Below are positions 1 to 9,334 of a stretch of DNA of 64,000 nucleotides, one piece after another. The position numbers and the translations under genes are program-made. This DNA comes from Burkholderia sp. IMCC1007. GTDB taxonomy: Bacteria > Pseudomonadota > Gammaproteobacteria > Burkholderiales > Burkholderiaceae. Within the stretch, counting starts at the first letter, position 1. Each line of letters opens with the position of its first letter. The stretch covers positions 62,001 to 126,000 of the forward strand of contig NZ_JAPVQY010000006.1 of NCBI RefSeq assembly GCF_027257875.1, given 5' to 3'. The notes under the pieces are model-generated. The model made no database searches. It saw nothing but the letters and a program-made list of their open reading frames with translations, and was not told the origin of the DNA.

Positions 1-566
1 CCGTCGACCCGCGCCGCCTTCACGAGGTCCTGTGGCACCGTCATGAAGTAATTGCGAAAGAACATCGTCGTGAATGGCAGGCCGTAGACCGTATGAACGA
101 GCACGAGACCTGCAAGACTGCCTGACAAGCCGAGTACGCCCAGCGTCTTCGCAAGCGGTATCAACACGGATTGATATGGCGTGAAGGTGCCGAACAGGAT
201 CACCGCGTAGACGAACTTCGACCCTCTGAAATTGAACTTCGTCAACGCGTAGCCGTTCAATGCGCCAAGAAGCGTGGACAACAAGACGGCAGGTACGACG
301 ATCAGCACGGTTCGCACGTAGAACCCGTGCAGCCCCACGCAGTCGATGCCGACGCACGCGTTTTGCCATGCATCGATCCACGGCTGGACCGTGGGCGCGA
401 GCGGAAAGGACAGAATCGACGTCGACCGGATCTCCGCCATGTCCTTGAACGAAGCGAAGACCATCACGAGCAGCGGCATCACGAAGAAGGCCGCGCTGCC
501 GGCGAGGACCGCATAGAGCACCGTACGCGCGGCATAGCGCATCGCCGTGCTCGATGGGCGGGACAC
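1..566 (-). CDS. Carbohydrate ABC transporter permease, MalG type (partial)
   Basis: Inner-membrane permease of a sugar importer, cut off by the left window edge so that only about the first 188 residues are present. The reading frame runs on the minus strand with hydrophobic segments near residues 17-37 and 80-100, and the visible end carries the family III permease loop motif (VPQDLVKAARVDG), which contacts the ATPase. It lies 22 bases after the stop of a MalF-type permease, so the two form the usual permease pair. The start is uncertain: a GTG at 566 or an ATG at 542 in the same frame, neither with a strong ribosome site. The sugar cannot be told from this fragment. Confidence 0.85.
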   Translation of the reverse strand, partial: MSRPSSTAMRYAARTVLYAVLAGSAAFFVMPLLVMVFASFKDMAEIRSTSILSFPLAPTVQPWIDAWQNACVGIDCVGLHGFYVRTVLIVVPAVLLSTLLGALNGYALTKFNFRGSKFVYAVILFGTFTPYQSVLIPLAKTLGVLGLSGSLAGLVLVHTVYGLPFTTMFFRNYFMTVPQDLVKAARVD

Positions 567-588
567 GCGACGCGCATGCCGGACTGCG

Positions 589-1548
589 TCAGAGACTGTC
601 GTTGTGTTCACGCTTGAACTCCGAGTAGAGATACGGGACGGTAAGGACGATCACGACGAGCAGAATCATGACGGAGCTGGCGGCGCCCTGTGCGAGCTGG
701 CCGCGACTGAACGTCAGGTTGTACATGAACGTCGTCGGCAGGTCGCTCGAGAAACCCGGCCCGCCGTTCGTCAGCGCAACGACAAGGTCGAAAGACCGCA
801 CCGCCTGGTAGATCAGAATCACTACGACGCTGAACACGGACGCGCGCAGCATCGGGATGATGATGGTCAGATAGATGCGCAGGGTTCCGGCGCCTTCCAT
901 GCGTGCCGCCTTGATGATTTCGCCGTCGATCCCGCGCAGGCCCGCCAGGAAGATCGCCATCACGAAGCCCGCGGTTTGCCAGACGGCGGCGACGACAAGC
1001 GTATAGACCGCCATCTGCGGGTCGATTAGCCAGTTCACATGGACGCCGGTAATGCCAAGATCCTGCAGCAGCTTTTCCAGTCCGAGGCCAGGATTCAGGA
1101 TCCACTTCCAAGCCGTGCCGGTGACGATCAACGACACCGCCATCGGATACAGATAGATCATCCGGAACGCCCCCTCGCCCCGTACTTTCTGGTCGAGGAA
1201 AATCGCGAGCAGCAACCCCATCACGAGCGAGATCAGCATGAATGCAATCGAGAACAAACCGAGGTTCGTTACCGCGACATTCCATCGATCCGAATCCCAT
1301 AGCCGCGCATACTGCGCAAGACCGACGAAGTCGTAATTCGGCGCGAACTTCGAATTGGTAAACGAGATGACGATCGACCAGCCGATGAACACATAGACGG
1401 CCATCAAAAGTACGACGATACTCGGCGCCAGCGTAAGTGCCGCGGGGCTCGCGCGCAGCCAGCGTCGTCGCTGCCCGACCGCTCCGGCATGGATGCCGCC
1501 TCCTGGGGAAAAAGACATCTCGAATCTCCGTGTGGTTTCTGCTTTCAT
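589..1548 (-). CDS. Carbohydrate ABC transporter permease, MalF type
   Basis: First permease subunit (319 aa) of a binding-protein-dependent sugar importer. It shows about six hydrophobic segments and the EAA loop (EIIKAARMEGAG) near residue 215 that docks on the ATPase. The ATG at 1548 is chosen because a purine-rich GGGGGAG lies just before it; an upstream in-frame GTG at 1575 would extend it by nine residues. It is the first gene of a minus-strand operon that continues out of the window through the MalG-type permease. No binding protein or ATPase is visible, so these are probably beyond the left edge or elsewhere. Substrate unknown. Confidence 0.9.
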   Translation of the reverse strand: MKAETTRRFEMSFSPGGGIHAGAVGQRRRWLRASPAALTLAPSIVVLLMAVYVFIGWSIVISFTNSKFAPNYDFVGLAQYARLWDSDRWNVAVTNLGLFSIAFMLISLVMGLLLAIFLDQKVRGEGAFRMIYLYPMAVSLIVTGTAWKWILNPGLGLEKLLQDLGITGVHVNWLIDPQMAVYTLVVAAVWQTAGFVMAIFLAGLRGIDGEIIKAARMEGAGTLRIYLTIIIPMLRASVFSVVVILIYQAVRSFDLVVALTNGGPGFSSDLPTTFMYNLTFSRGQLAQGAASSVMILLVVIVLTVPYLYSEFKREHNDSL

Positions 1549-1688
1549 GCGCTCCCCCTCTCCTGATACGGTCACGCGATGCTTGCGGCATCACCGCGAC
1601 GCGTCATGTCCCGATGGTGCCGCTCGTTCCGTGCATGACCGTGTGAGGATCATGCGATCGGTGGCTGGAGTATTTGCCGCTAAAAACA

Positions 1689-1711
1689 CGTGCTCAATTT
1701 CGCGGAGCACG
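1689..1711. promoter_or_regulatory. Inverted repeat between sugar permease operon and XRE regulator
   Basis: CGTGCTC and GAGCACG form a perfect 7-base inverted repeat around a 9-base spacer. It sits about 140 bases before the MalF-type permease start and 230 bases before the regulator start, so it could be an operator for either. No T-tract follows, which argues against a terminator. Confidence 0.4.
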
Positions 1712-1940
1712 CAAATGAGACGCACAGTGACGCACAAAACGCAGTACACTCGATCATGCGTGAATGCAGCGCGACGGCCCACGCTTCGGATACCGCACCG
1801 ATGCGCTTGAAGCCGTCATTCCTTCGGTTTCCATACGGAAAATCCCGAACGGGAATCGGCGAATCGACGCACGGCCGGCCGCGTTGCGCGCCGGTTCGCC
1901 GTTCGCCGCCGGTCCCTTCGATCACTTCTTCAGAAACAAC

Positions 1941-2768
1941 ATGGATCGTCAGCACGACCTTTCAAACCTGGCCAGCAATCTGTCGCTGCTCGTGGCGTCC
2001 TTCGACTCCATCGCGGATTTCTGCCGGAAGCTGAACATCAATCGTCAGCAGTTCAACAAATATCTGGCGGGCCATCACGTTCCGTCGCAGAAGGTTCTTC
2101 TGAAGATCGCCAAGTTTTTTCTGATGGAGCCGGCCGACCTGTTCCGGGCGCCGCCGGAATTCCGCAGCTTTTACGAAGGACTCGAATACGAACTGCCGTT
2201 CGATTTGAAGTCCGCACCGAGCTTCCTGCGATTTCTGCCGCTCATCAAGTCGTCGAGCACCGCGCTGCAGGATTTTCTCGGGGTGTACTACCGGTACCAC
2301 AACTCGTCGATCTACAAGGGGCGCATCCTGCGCTCGGTGACGTGCCTCTACGAGCGCGATTCGGTGGTGCAGTACGTGACCGTGGAGCGTTTCCCGTTAC
2401 TGGATCAGGACGGCAAGGTCGGCTACTCGTTCAAATACCACGGCTTCTGTTTCCTGATGGGAGATCGGATCTTCATGATCGATTTCGAAGGGCGGCAGAA
2501 GAACGAAATGACGTTCTCGGTCCTGACGCCTCAACACCGTCGCCCGATTCGCTTCCTGTACGGCGTGGTCACCGGTGTGGCGTCGTCGTCGTTTCGCCAG
2601 CCCTTTTCGACGCGAATCGCGTTGAATTTTGCCGACCGCGGACACATGCAAAGGAAGCACCTGCGCAACGCGACGGTACTGTTACCGTCGGACACGTCCC
2701 TCCCTGCGGAGATCCGCGACTACATGACCGGCGATCAATCGACCGTTCTGTGGGGCGGCGAGGGATAA
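1941..2768 (+). CDS. Cro/C1-type helix-turn-helix protein
   Basis: Predicted DNA-binding protein of 275 aa. Residues about 22-60 read as an XRE-type helix-turn-helix (a SIADFCRKLNINRQQFNKYL-like stretch), followed by about 200 residues that I do not recognise and that contain no obvious catalytic motif. The open frame extends upstream to 1764, but that part is arginine- and proline-rich and reads as non-coding; the ATG at 1941 puts the domain at the N-terminus. It is divergent from the sugar permease operon, so it may regulate it. The ligand-sensing role of the C-terminal part is inference only. Confidence 0.75.
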   Translation: MDRQHDLSNLASNLSLLVASFDSIADFCRKLNINRQQFNKYLAGHHVPSQKVLLKIAKFFLMEPADLFRAPPEFRSFYEGLEYELPFDLKSAPSFLRFLPLIKSSSTALQDFLGVYYRYHNSSIYKGRILRSVTCLYERDSVVQYVTVERFPLLDQDGKVGYSFKYHGFCFLMGDRIFMIDFEGRQKNEMTFSVLTPQHRRPIRFLYGVVTGVASSSFRQPFSTRIALNFADRGHMQRKHLRNATVLLPSDTSLPAEIRDYMTGDQSTVLWGGEG

Positions 2769-2842
2769 GCAAGTGCGCGGCGGTCCGCCGAGTCACCACC
2801 GCTTGAACACCGGCGATCGTGCGGGCGCGGCAGGCCGCTCTC

Positions 2843-3142
2843 CTAGCCGGCGTCGCGCTGTTGCCGCGAGACGTGTAAAAAGAACAGCGGGACGATGTTG
2901 GCCAAGCCGAAACCGACCGCCGCAAACAGCCCGATCAGGATCATCCAGTGTCGCGCGAAAACGAGCGCGACACGGGCAGCCGCAGTTCCGACCGAACCGG
3001 CGACGAGAATCGATCGCACGTCCGCGGAAAGAACGAAGCCAAACGAATAAAAGCCGGCTCTCGTCGAGAGGCGTTCCCAGGCGCCATCGCGAGACCGGCC
3101 ACCGACTGCGAAAGTGCTCATGAAATAGACATGTCCTGTCAC
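2843..3142 (-). pseudogene. Remnant of an MFS transporter (C-terminal part)
   Basis: A 99-residue minus-strand frame contains two membrane segments and the stretch GLFAAVGFGLANIVPLFF, which resembles late transmembrane helices of YbjJ-like major facilitator proteins. It has neither the N-terminal half nor the other helices of a roughly 400-residue transporter, and its ends do not look like family ends. It is therefore read as a decayed remnant. A small genuine membrane protein cannot be excluded. Confidence 0.4.
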
Positions 3143-3262
3143 GCACCGACAACGAAGAATGACCCGACGAGCCCCTTGTCACGAAGGGCTGGCGTCGAGT
3201 CATTGCACGTCAGGCCGGCAATCGATGACTTCACCTGATAGCCGGAATCATCGATGCCGAAC

Positions 3263-4684
3263 TCAAATCTTCAGTGCGGCACTGCGGCCAAATACATTAC
3301 GCATGACAAAGTAATAGACGAGCCCGAGCACCAGCCAAATGATGCCCATCTTCAACGTGGCGGCCCTCATCGCGACCATGAGGGCAACGATGACGAGAAA
3401 TCCGATCGCCGGCAGAACCACGTGATTCCACGTATCCGTCGACCTCTTCTTGATCTTGAAGTAGCCGATGACGGAAAGGTTGACCAGGATAAATGCAGAG
3501 AATGCGCCGAAGTTCTGGAACAAGGCCAGGTCGTCGAGACGATCCTGAAAGACCAATGCAATGATCAGCGAGATGGATGCAACGAAAATGTTCGCCACAT
3601 ACGGTTGCTTCGATCTGCGGGACAGCCGGGAAAAGACTTTGGGAAGCTGCCGGTCGCGTCCCATTGCGAAAATGATGCGGGCGATTGCCATTTGGCAGAC
3701 GATCGTGCACGGTACGCCGAATGCCAGCGCGGTGCTGATGGACGTCATCGCGAACAGCCAGTGGCCGCCAGCGTAGCCCGATATGTCGTAAAAGGCGCTG
3801 TCCGGTGACAGTACCTTCGCGCCAGGCGCGAGGTCTGCGGCAATCCATGTCTGCAGCACGAACAGGATCGCGATGATGATCAACGATGCCATGCCGGCAA
3901 AGCTGGCCAAATGACGTTTCTCGCTCTTCACTTCCTCTCCGAGCGTCGTGATCGCGTCGAAGCCCAGGAAGTTCGTCGACCCGATGAGGATGCCGGTCCC
4001 GAGCCCCGCCCATGTGAAGGTATGGACATTGAAGAGCGAACCGAACGTGAGCCGGCCATGCCCCATGCCGCTGTAAAGCGCAAAGAGACCGACGCCGACG
4101 AACGCAGCGAGAATAACCAGCATGATCACGAGGAATGCCTGATTCACCTTCGCGGTTACCGATATACCGACGAGATTCAGAATCGTTCCGAGGCCGACGA
4201 ATCCGATCACCCAGATGGAACGGGGTATCTCCGGCACCAGGCTGTTCATCGCCACCGCGCTGACAACCGCGAGCAATCCCGGCGCGATGATGTAGTCGAG
4301 AAACACCAGCCACCCGGCCAGAAAGCCGGCAAGATCGCCGATGCCGTTTTGAGCATAGGTATATGCCGATCCGGCTGCCGGAAATTCCTTGCTCAGTATC
4401 TGGTAACTGCGGGCCGTAAACATCATGGCCACGACACTCACGATGTATACCAGCGGCACCATACCGCCGCTCACATCGGAAATGATTCCGTAAAGTGCGA
4501 ATGGCGCAATCGGAAGCATGTACACCATGCCGTACACGATCAAATCGAGCACACTCAATTCGCGGCTCAATTTCAAAGATGACTCGTTTTTCCCGGCATT
4601 GTTTTCAGGCGGATTCGCACCGGCAAACTCTGCTGACGAAATAGCGGCCTGACTTCCAGATCGGCGCGAAATATGACTTTCCAT
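3263..4684 (-). CDS. APC-family amino acid/polyamine permease
   Basis: Cytoplasmic-membrane amino acid transporter of 473 aa with about twelve hydrophobic segments. The first helix region reads LDLIVYGMVYMLPIAPFALYG, typical of the APC superfamily unwound TM1. The conserved TM6-like region LGFDAITTLGEEV is present around residue 230. The start at 4684 follows GGAAGG at a suitable distance; an ATG at 4693 is nearly as good. The gene stands alone, with a perfect palindrome 91 bases upstream of the start. The substrate cannot be assigned from sequence alone; cationic or neutral amino acids and putrescine are all seen in this family. Confidence 0.88.
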   Translation of the reverse strand: MESHISRRSGSQAAISSAEFAGANPPENNAGKNESSLKLSRELSVLDLIVYGMVYMLPIAPFALYGIISDVSGGMVPLVYIVSVVAMMFTARSYQILSKEFPAAGSAYTYAQNGIGDLAGFLAGWLVFLDYIIAPGLLAVVSAVAMNSLVPEIPRSIWVIGFVGLGTILNLVGISVTAKVNQAFLVIMLVILAAFVGVGLFALYSGMGHGRLTFGSLFNVHTFTWAGLGTGILIGSTNFLGFDAITTLGEEVKSEKRHLASFAGMASLIIIAILFVLQTWIAADLAPGAKVLSPDSAFYDISGYAGGHWLFAMTSISTALAFGVPCTIVCQMAIARIIFAMGRDRQLPKVFSRLSRRSKQPYVANIFVASISLIIALVFQDRLDDLALFQNFGAFSAFILVNLSVIGYFKIKKRSTDTWNHVVLPAIGFLVIVALMVAMRAATLKMGIIWLVLGLVYYFVMRNVFGRSAALKI

Positions 4685-4994
4685 TCCAGACATCCTTCCA
4701 CTTCGTTGCTCAAAGCGTGATGGGAGCTCGGCCTCCGTCAGTCGCCCTGAGGCGGCCACGAGACTGAGCACTGGCTTATACGTATAAGTCGAATGCTCGG
4801 CGCTTCAAATTGTGCTGTCAATGGGCTGAAGGAGAGCGTTTACCCGCAGTGGGTAATCATTCTCGATTCGAGCGGCGAAGCCCGGATGGTCTGCGACACC
4901 GTATGCGCCGCGACGCGCGAAGGTGGGCGTCGAGTTACCGACGATCCCCCACCGGAAGGGGCCGCGGCCGCACACGATCGATGCATCGTGCCAA
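4685..4994. other. Intergenic region with a palindromic site
   Basis: This stretch between the APC permease and the transposase remnant has no convincing gene. Short open frames occur but lack ribosome sites and recognisable residues. The only notable structure is the palindrome at 4775-4788. Confidence 0.5.
4775..4788. promoter_or_regulatory. Perfect 14-bp palindrome upstream of the APC permease
   Basis: CTTATACGTATAAG reads identically on both strands. It lies 91 bases before the permease start, a normal place for an operator. The AT-rich arms around a central CG resemble GntR-type binding sites in general form, but no specific regulator can be named. Confidence 0.5.
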
Positions 4995-5109
4995 TCAAGT
5001 CCGGAAACGTGGACGCATGGCTGGCGTCCGATCCGTCCCGCCGTGCGCGGCTGCGCGAAATGGGGTCCCTTGATTTTCGTGCACTTTACCGGTGTAGGGC
5101 GGCCTAGCT

Positions 5110-5795
5110 GCGACAAGGTTCAGGTCGGGCCGCGTTGCGTCGACCTTGCTGCCGGCTTCGTTGACCATCTTGCGCTGCCAGCGAGCGAGCATCCACAGCA
5201 GCTGATCGGTGGCGACGCAGATCGCGTAACGCATGAAGCAGGCAGCCTCCAATCGGCGGATCGGGTGCCGGATGCGCTTGCTCACGGACGGCGGCCGGTT
5301 GGCGCAGCGTCGTGCGTTGTGCCTCACTACCGCTTCGTTGCATGCGGCCGGCCAGTCGCGATGCACGCCGAGCTTGGTCAGGCGCTCGATCTTGCGAAAC
5401 AGTTCGCCCATCTGGTTCGTCGAGTTCCGCAACGGCACGAACGGGAGCCACTGCTGCAGGCTGGGGCCGCCGCATTCAGGTCGCGGCAACAGCAGGCCCC
5501 ATTGATCGAGCGCCGCGGCGCCGAACACCGCCTCGAGCCGATGGGTCAGCGCGGCTTCCACATCCTGCACCGCCTGCACGATCAGTTGCTGCAATGCGCG
5601 GTCGTGAACGATCAAGACCCGGTGCTCGTAAAGCCACTGCTTGAGATCGAACAGCGCCGTGCTGCGATCCTGCCGGCCCGACAGCCGTTCCTTGAGCCAG
5701 CGGACGACGTAACGGCGCTGGTGCTCGGCCATGGGTTGGAATCCGAGCGCTTCGTAGGCAAGCTTCTGGTGAGACCAATATCTGGTTGCCTGCAC
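5110..5795 (-). pseudogene. Tn3-family transposase remnant
   Basis: A minus-strand frame of 266 codons closely resembles an internal N-terminal-half segment of Tn3-family TnpA proteins, with signature stretches LAYEALGFQPMAEHQRRY, FDLKQWLYEHR, PLRNSTNQMGELFRKIE and ARRCANRPPSVSKRI. Full transposases of this family have about 1000 residues and a C-terminal DDE domain, which is absent here. Similarity fades after VDATRPD, near 5125, and the remaining 40-odd codons to the stop at 4995 look unrelated. The 5' part is missing too. No terminal inverted repeat pair or resolvase was found, so this is a dead scar next to the copper operon. Confidence 0.8.
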
Positions 5796-5964
5796 AATTT
5801 TCGAAGGCTTACAGCTCCGTCAGAATACCCGGATCATTGCTTGGTCATTTCGTATCGCTGAATACTTACGGCCCCATCGTCCGGCATCGAACGGTTGCAT
5901 ATCCATCGACAAGCGATATACCCATATTCAGCGAGAACCCGCGGCCGGGCGCGTATTGTGGGCA

Positions 5965-5982
5965 CGTTTCAACGCTGAAACG
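5965..5982. promoter_or_regulatory. Inverted repeat upstream of the copper-efflux operon
   Basis: CGTTTCA-ACGC-TGAAACG is a perfect 7-base inverted repeat with a 4-base spacer. It ends 38 bases before the TATAAT at 6021 and so overlaps or abuts the expected -35 region. It is a good candidate operator for the metal-efflux operon. It does not match the CopR/CusR or MerR-type boxes I know. Confidence 0.5.
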
Positions 5983-6020
5983 TCAGTACAATTCTGATGC
6001 AATCGGCGGCGTCGGCAGAC

Positions 6021-6026
6021 TATAAT
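6021..6026 (+). promoter_or_regulatory. TATAAT -10 element of the copper-efflux operon
   Basis: A consensus TATAAT stands 7 bases before the ATG at 6034. If used, transcription would begin at or beside the start codon and the first gene would have almost no leader. No clear -35 hexamer is seen at 17 bases, which suggests dependence on an activator. Confidence 0.4.
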
Positions 6027-6033
6027 GCCGGCT

Positions 6034-6402
6034 ATGAAATTGCTCCGGACCGTTTTCCTGATGCTGCTCTGCGCGATGCTGCCCCTTAGCGGGCTGGCAG
6101 CAAGCGGCCTGACCGGCGAATGTCCGATGCTGCAATCCATGTCCATGGATTCTGACGCGGTCATGTCGGCAGACATGCCCGGCTGTGAGTCGATGAAGCC
6201 ATCGTCCCTCGACAAGTCCAAGGCGAAGGGCGTGTTCTGCAAGCTCACCGCCCAGTGTCAGTTCGGTAGTCTTTACCATCCAGCTGCCAAAGCAGAAGTC
6301 ATCCGCCCGGCTGCGTTCGCGAGCCCGATCGAATTCCATTACACCGCGTCTCTTCCGGCCCGCGATCCGAATGGATTGTGGCGACCTCCGCGTCTCGTTT
6401 AA
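6034..6402 (+). CDS. Small secreted cysteine/methionine-containing protein of the copper operon
   Basis: A 122-aa product with a clear signal peptide (about residues 1-20, ending LAASG) and a mature part that carries several methionines and three cysteines (C in GECPMLQSM, PGCESM and FCKL). Such residues could bind soft metals in the periplasm, but I do not recognise a named family. It is the first gene of an operon continuing with cusC-like genes, 92 bases upstream of the next start. An ATG at 6025 is in frame; 6034 is preferred because the 6025 codon overlaps the -10 element. Role in copper or silver handling is inferred from position. Confidence 0.7.
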   Translation: MKLLRTVFLMLLCAMLPLSGLAASGLTGECPMLQSMSMDSDAVMSADMPGCESMKPSSLDKSKAKGVFCKLTAQCQFGSLYHPAAKAEVIRPAAFASPIEFHYTASLPARDPNGLWRPPRLV

Positions 6403-6494
6403 TCCCACGCTGACAGGTTCACCGCGAATGCGGTGAGGATCGTCCTATGCCAGGACGTGGAATCCCTATGGGATTTCGCCGTTGGGGTAAAAAC

Positions 6495-7787
6495 ATGCCA
6501 TTCAATTTCGGCACGCCGCAGGGTCGGCGTGTTCCTCGGCGCGCGCATACGCTTTTTGCCGCGCTACTGGTCGCGGGCGTCGTTCACGCTCAGCAAGTCC
6601 CTTTCACGCTCGACGCCGCACTGCAGTCTGCCAACGACCGTTCGGCGTCGATGCAGGCCGCGCAGGCCTCCGTACGCGCCAGCTCGGAGGCGGCCGTCAG
6701 GGCCGGACAATTGCCGGACCCAATGCTCAAAGCAGGTATCGACAACCTGCCGGTGAACGGGTCGCAGCGCTTCACCGTCGGCCAGGACTTCATGACGATG
6801 CGCCGCATCGGCTTCGAGCAGGAATGGGTGTCCGGTGACAAGCGGCGATTGCGCTCAGCACTCGCCAACGAGATGGTTGGCCGCGAACGTGCCGGCTATC
6901 TCCTGCAGCTTGCCAATGTTCGCCAGCAAACGGCAACAGCGTGGCTGAATGCCATTTACGCCAAGGAGACACTGACACTGCAGCAGGCCCTGCTCGATCA
7001 CATGAACCACGAGCTCGCGGCGACGAAGGCCTCCTATCGCGGTGCGAAAGGAAGCGCTTCCGACGTCGTGCAAGCCCAAGCCATGCTGGCGCAAACGCAG
7101 GACCAGGTTCTCAAGGCGCAGCAGACCTATCAGACCGCGCTCATCGGATTGTCGCGCTGGACGGCCGTGCCCGTTTCCGACGTGGCGGGCGAGCCACCGG
7201 CGCCGGAATCATTCGTGTCCTCATTGCCGCCGGACGAACTGCGCCTTTCGCAGCCGGCCCTCGTGGCCGCCTCCGAGGATATCGCGGTCGCCGAAGCGGG
7301 TGCAGCGGTCGCCAACAGCGAGCGCAGCCCGAACTGGACGTGGGAGGTCGCGTACCAGCAACGCGGCGGAGCGTACTCCAACATGGTGTCGGTAGGCGTC
7401 TCCATCCCGTTGCCGCTCAATCGTAAAAACCTCCAGAACCGCGACGTCGCAGAAAAGACTGAACTGGCCACCAAGGCGCGTCTGATGTACGAGGACACGC
7501 TCCGACAGGTCCAGGCCGACATTCGCACACAGTCAGCCGTGCTGGCCAGCGGCCGCGAGCGCATTGCGAGCCTGAGCCAGTCGTTGCTGCCTGCTGCCGA
7601 CCAGCGGGTACAACTCGCCAATGCAGCCTACCGGGCCGGCACCGGCTCGCTCGCCGATACCTTCGCCGCGCGGCGCGCACAACTGGAAGCGCAGTTGCAG
7701 GTGCTCGACCTCAAGCGCGAGACATCGCAAACCTGGGCCCAGCTCGAATATCAGGTCGTGCCGTCAACGATGGTCGCCGCCCGGTGA
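6495..7787 (+). CDS. cusC: Outer-membrane efflux channel, CusC/TolC family
   Basis: Outer-membrane component (430 aa) of a tripartite metal efflux pump. An N-terminal signal peptide (hydrophobic LFAALLVAGVVHAQQ near residues 20-34) precedes two tandem outer-membrane-efflux-protein repeats, rich in alanine-glutamine coiled coil as expected for the TolC periplasmic barrel. No lipobox cysteine is evident. The ATG at 6495 is preceded by GGGG; in-frame ATGs at 6447 and 6468 would lengthen the N-terminus without improving the signal peptide. The adaptor gene starts 11 bases after the stop. The metal (Cu+/Ag+ rather than divalent ions) is deduced from the neighbouring CusA- and CusF-like proteins. 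Confidence 0.9.
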   Translation: MPFNFGTPQGRRVPRRAHTLFAALLVAGVVHAQQVPFTLDAALQSANDRSASMQAAQASVRASSEAAVRAGQLPDPMLKAGIDNLPVNGSQRFTVGQDFMTMRRIGFEQEWVSGDKRRLRSALANEMVGRERAGYLLQLANVRQQTATAWLNAIYAKETLTLQQALLDHMNHELAATKASYRGAKGSASDVVQAQAMLAQTQDQVLKAQQTYQTALIGLSRWTAVPVSDVAGEPPAPESFVSSLPPDELRLSQPALVAASEDIAVAEAGAAVANSERSPNWTWEVAYQQRGGAYSNMVSVGVSIPLPLNRKNLQNRDVAEKTELATKARLMYEDTLRQVQADIRTQSAVLASGRERIASLSQSLLPAADQRVQLANAAYRAGTGSLADTFAARRAQLEAQLQVLDLKRETSQTWAQLEYQVVPSTMVAAR

Positions 7788-7798
7788 AGGAGAACAAC

Positions 7799-9334
7799 AT
7801 GACGAAGAAACCGCTGCGGCGCGCCATCTTGGCGGTGTTTGCCGGCGCAGCCTTGCTCGGCGCCGGCTATTTCGCTGGCACCCGCCATGCGTCGATCAAT
7901 GCGGCGGCCGCTCAGGCTCCGGCCGCCGACGCCGCTTCGGGCGAAAAGATCGATCCGAAGACAGGACGCAAGGTGCTGTACTGGCACGATCCGATGGTGC
8001 CGAATCAGCACTTCGACAAGCCCGGTAAGTCGCCATTCATGAACATGCAGCTCGAACCGGTCTATGCGGACGAAGGCGGCGGTTCGTCCGGCATCAAGAT
8101 CGATCCGGGCCTGCAGCAGAATCTCGGCATTCGCTACGCGACGGTACGCCGGCAAGACACCGCCGGCGGATTCGATGCCGTGGGCACCACGCAGTTTGAC
8201 GAATCCCGCTCGGACGTCGTTCAGTCGCGAGTCACCGGGTACATCGACCGCCTCTACGCCAGTGCGCCGATGCAGCGCATTGCCAAGGGCGCGCCGATCG
8301 CATCGCTCTTCGTGCCGGACTGGTTGGCACCGCAGGAAGAATACCTTGCGCTGAAGCACGGCGGCATGGACGGCAGCCTGCTCGACGCGTCTCGAGCGCG
8401 GATGCGTGCGCTGTCGATCCCGGATGGCGTGATTGCAAACCTCGATCGGACCGGTAAAGCGCAAACCCACGTCGTTCTGTCGTCACCGGAGACCGGCGTC
8501 GTCAGCGAGCTCAACGTTCGGGATGGTGCGATGGTCGCGCCCGGACAGACGCTGGCGAAGATCGCCGGCTTGTCAAAGCTCTGGCTGATTGTCGAAATCC
8601 CGGAGGCGCTTGCGCTGACCGTGAAGCCGGGAATGGCGGTTGACGCGACGTTCGCGGGCGCCCCCACCCAGCACTTCACCGGACACATCCGAGAAATCCT
8701 GCCGGGGATCAGCACAAGCAGTCGGACGCTCCAGGCGCGCCTGGAAATCGACAATACGTCACTGAAGTTGACGCCCGGCATGTTGATGCGTGTGCGTGTC
8801 GCCGGCCAGAAGAACGTCGCGCGTTTGCTCGTGCCCTCCGAAGCGGTCATCACCACCGGCAAGCGTTCGGTCGTCATCGTGAAGAACAACGACGGTCGGC
8901 TGCAGCCGGCCTCGGTCACCATCGGCAATGACGTCGGCGACGCGACCGAGGTGCTCAGCGGATTGAGCGAAGGCGACACCGTCGTTGCGTCGGGGCAGTT
9001 CCTCATCGATTCCGAGGCAAGCCTCAAGTCCGTGCTGCCACGACTTGAAGGAAACGCTGCCACGAGTGCCGCGACGCCGGCGTCGGGCTCGGCCGCAGCC
9101 GTGCAAGCGTACGAGACCACCGGCAAAGTCGAAAAGGTGACGGCTGCGGACATCACATTTTCGCACCAGCCCGTACCGGCGCTTGGCTGGGGCGCGATGA
9201 CAATGGCGTTCAACAAGCCGGCCCCGACCGCGTTCCCCGACGTGAAGGTCGGGCAGACGGTGCACTTCGTCTTCAAGCAGTCGGCCGATGGATACCAGTT
9301 GACGAACGTTGAACCGCTCGGGGGCGCCAAATGA
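7799..9334 (+). CDS. cusB: CusB-type periplasmic adaptor with fused C-terminal CusF domain
   Basis: Membrane-fusion protein (511 aa) linking the CusA pump to the CusC channel. A single N-terminal membrane anchor is followed by a heavy-metal-binding segment (YWHDPMVPN, about residues 60-90) and the lipoyl/beta-barrel adaptor domains. After a linker at about residue 425-435, a CusF-like domain follows in which H, W, M and M are spaced exactly as the copper ligands H36, W44, M47 and M49 of E. coli CusF ([15 protein letters not shown]). The fused chaperone could pass Cu(I) or Ag(I) straight to the pump. The ATG at 7799 follows AAGGAG; the cusA start overlaps the stop by four bases. Confidence 0.92.
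   Translation: MTKKPLRRAILAVFAGAALLGAGYFAGTRHASINAAAAQAPAADAASGEKIDPKTGRKVLYWHDPMVPNQHFDKPGKSPFMNMQLEPVYADEGGGSSGIKIDPGLQQNLGIRYATVRRQDTAGGFDAVGTTQFDESRSDVVQSRVTGYIDRLYASAPMQRIAKGAPIASLFVPDWLAPQEEYLALKHGGMDGSLLDASRARMRALSIPDGVIANLDRTGKAQTHVVLSSPETGVVSELNVRDGAMVAPGQTLAKIAGLSKLWLIVEIPEALALTVKPGMAVDATFAGAPTQHFTGHIREILPGISTSSRTLQARLEIDNTSLKLTPGMLMRVRVAGQKNVARLLVPSEAVITTGKRSVVIVKNNDGRLQPASVTIGNDVGDATEVLSGLSEGDTVVASGQFLIDSEASLKSVLPRLEGNAATSAATPASGSAAAVQAYETTGKVEKVTAADITFSHQPVPALGWGAMTMAFNKPAPTAFPDVKVGQTVHFVFKQSADGYQLTNVEPLGGAK

Noticed and set aside
2843-3142. Small membrane protein as an intact gene
   Set aside because: The sequence resembles only late helices of an MFS transporter and has abrupt ends, so it is listed as a remnant.
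5062-5100. GGGGTCCC... sequence considered as a Tn3 terminal inverted repeat
   Set aside because: It starts with GGGG at a suitable place, but no matching copy was found on the other side of the remnant, so it cannot be supported.
5786-6025. A 79-residue plus-strand frame before the copper operon
   Set aside because: No ribosome site or recognisable product; it lies in the promoter region of the operon and its composition is not coding-like.
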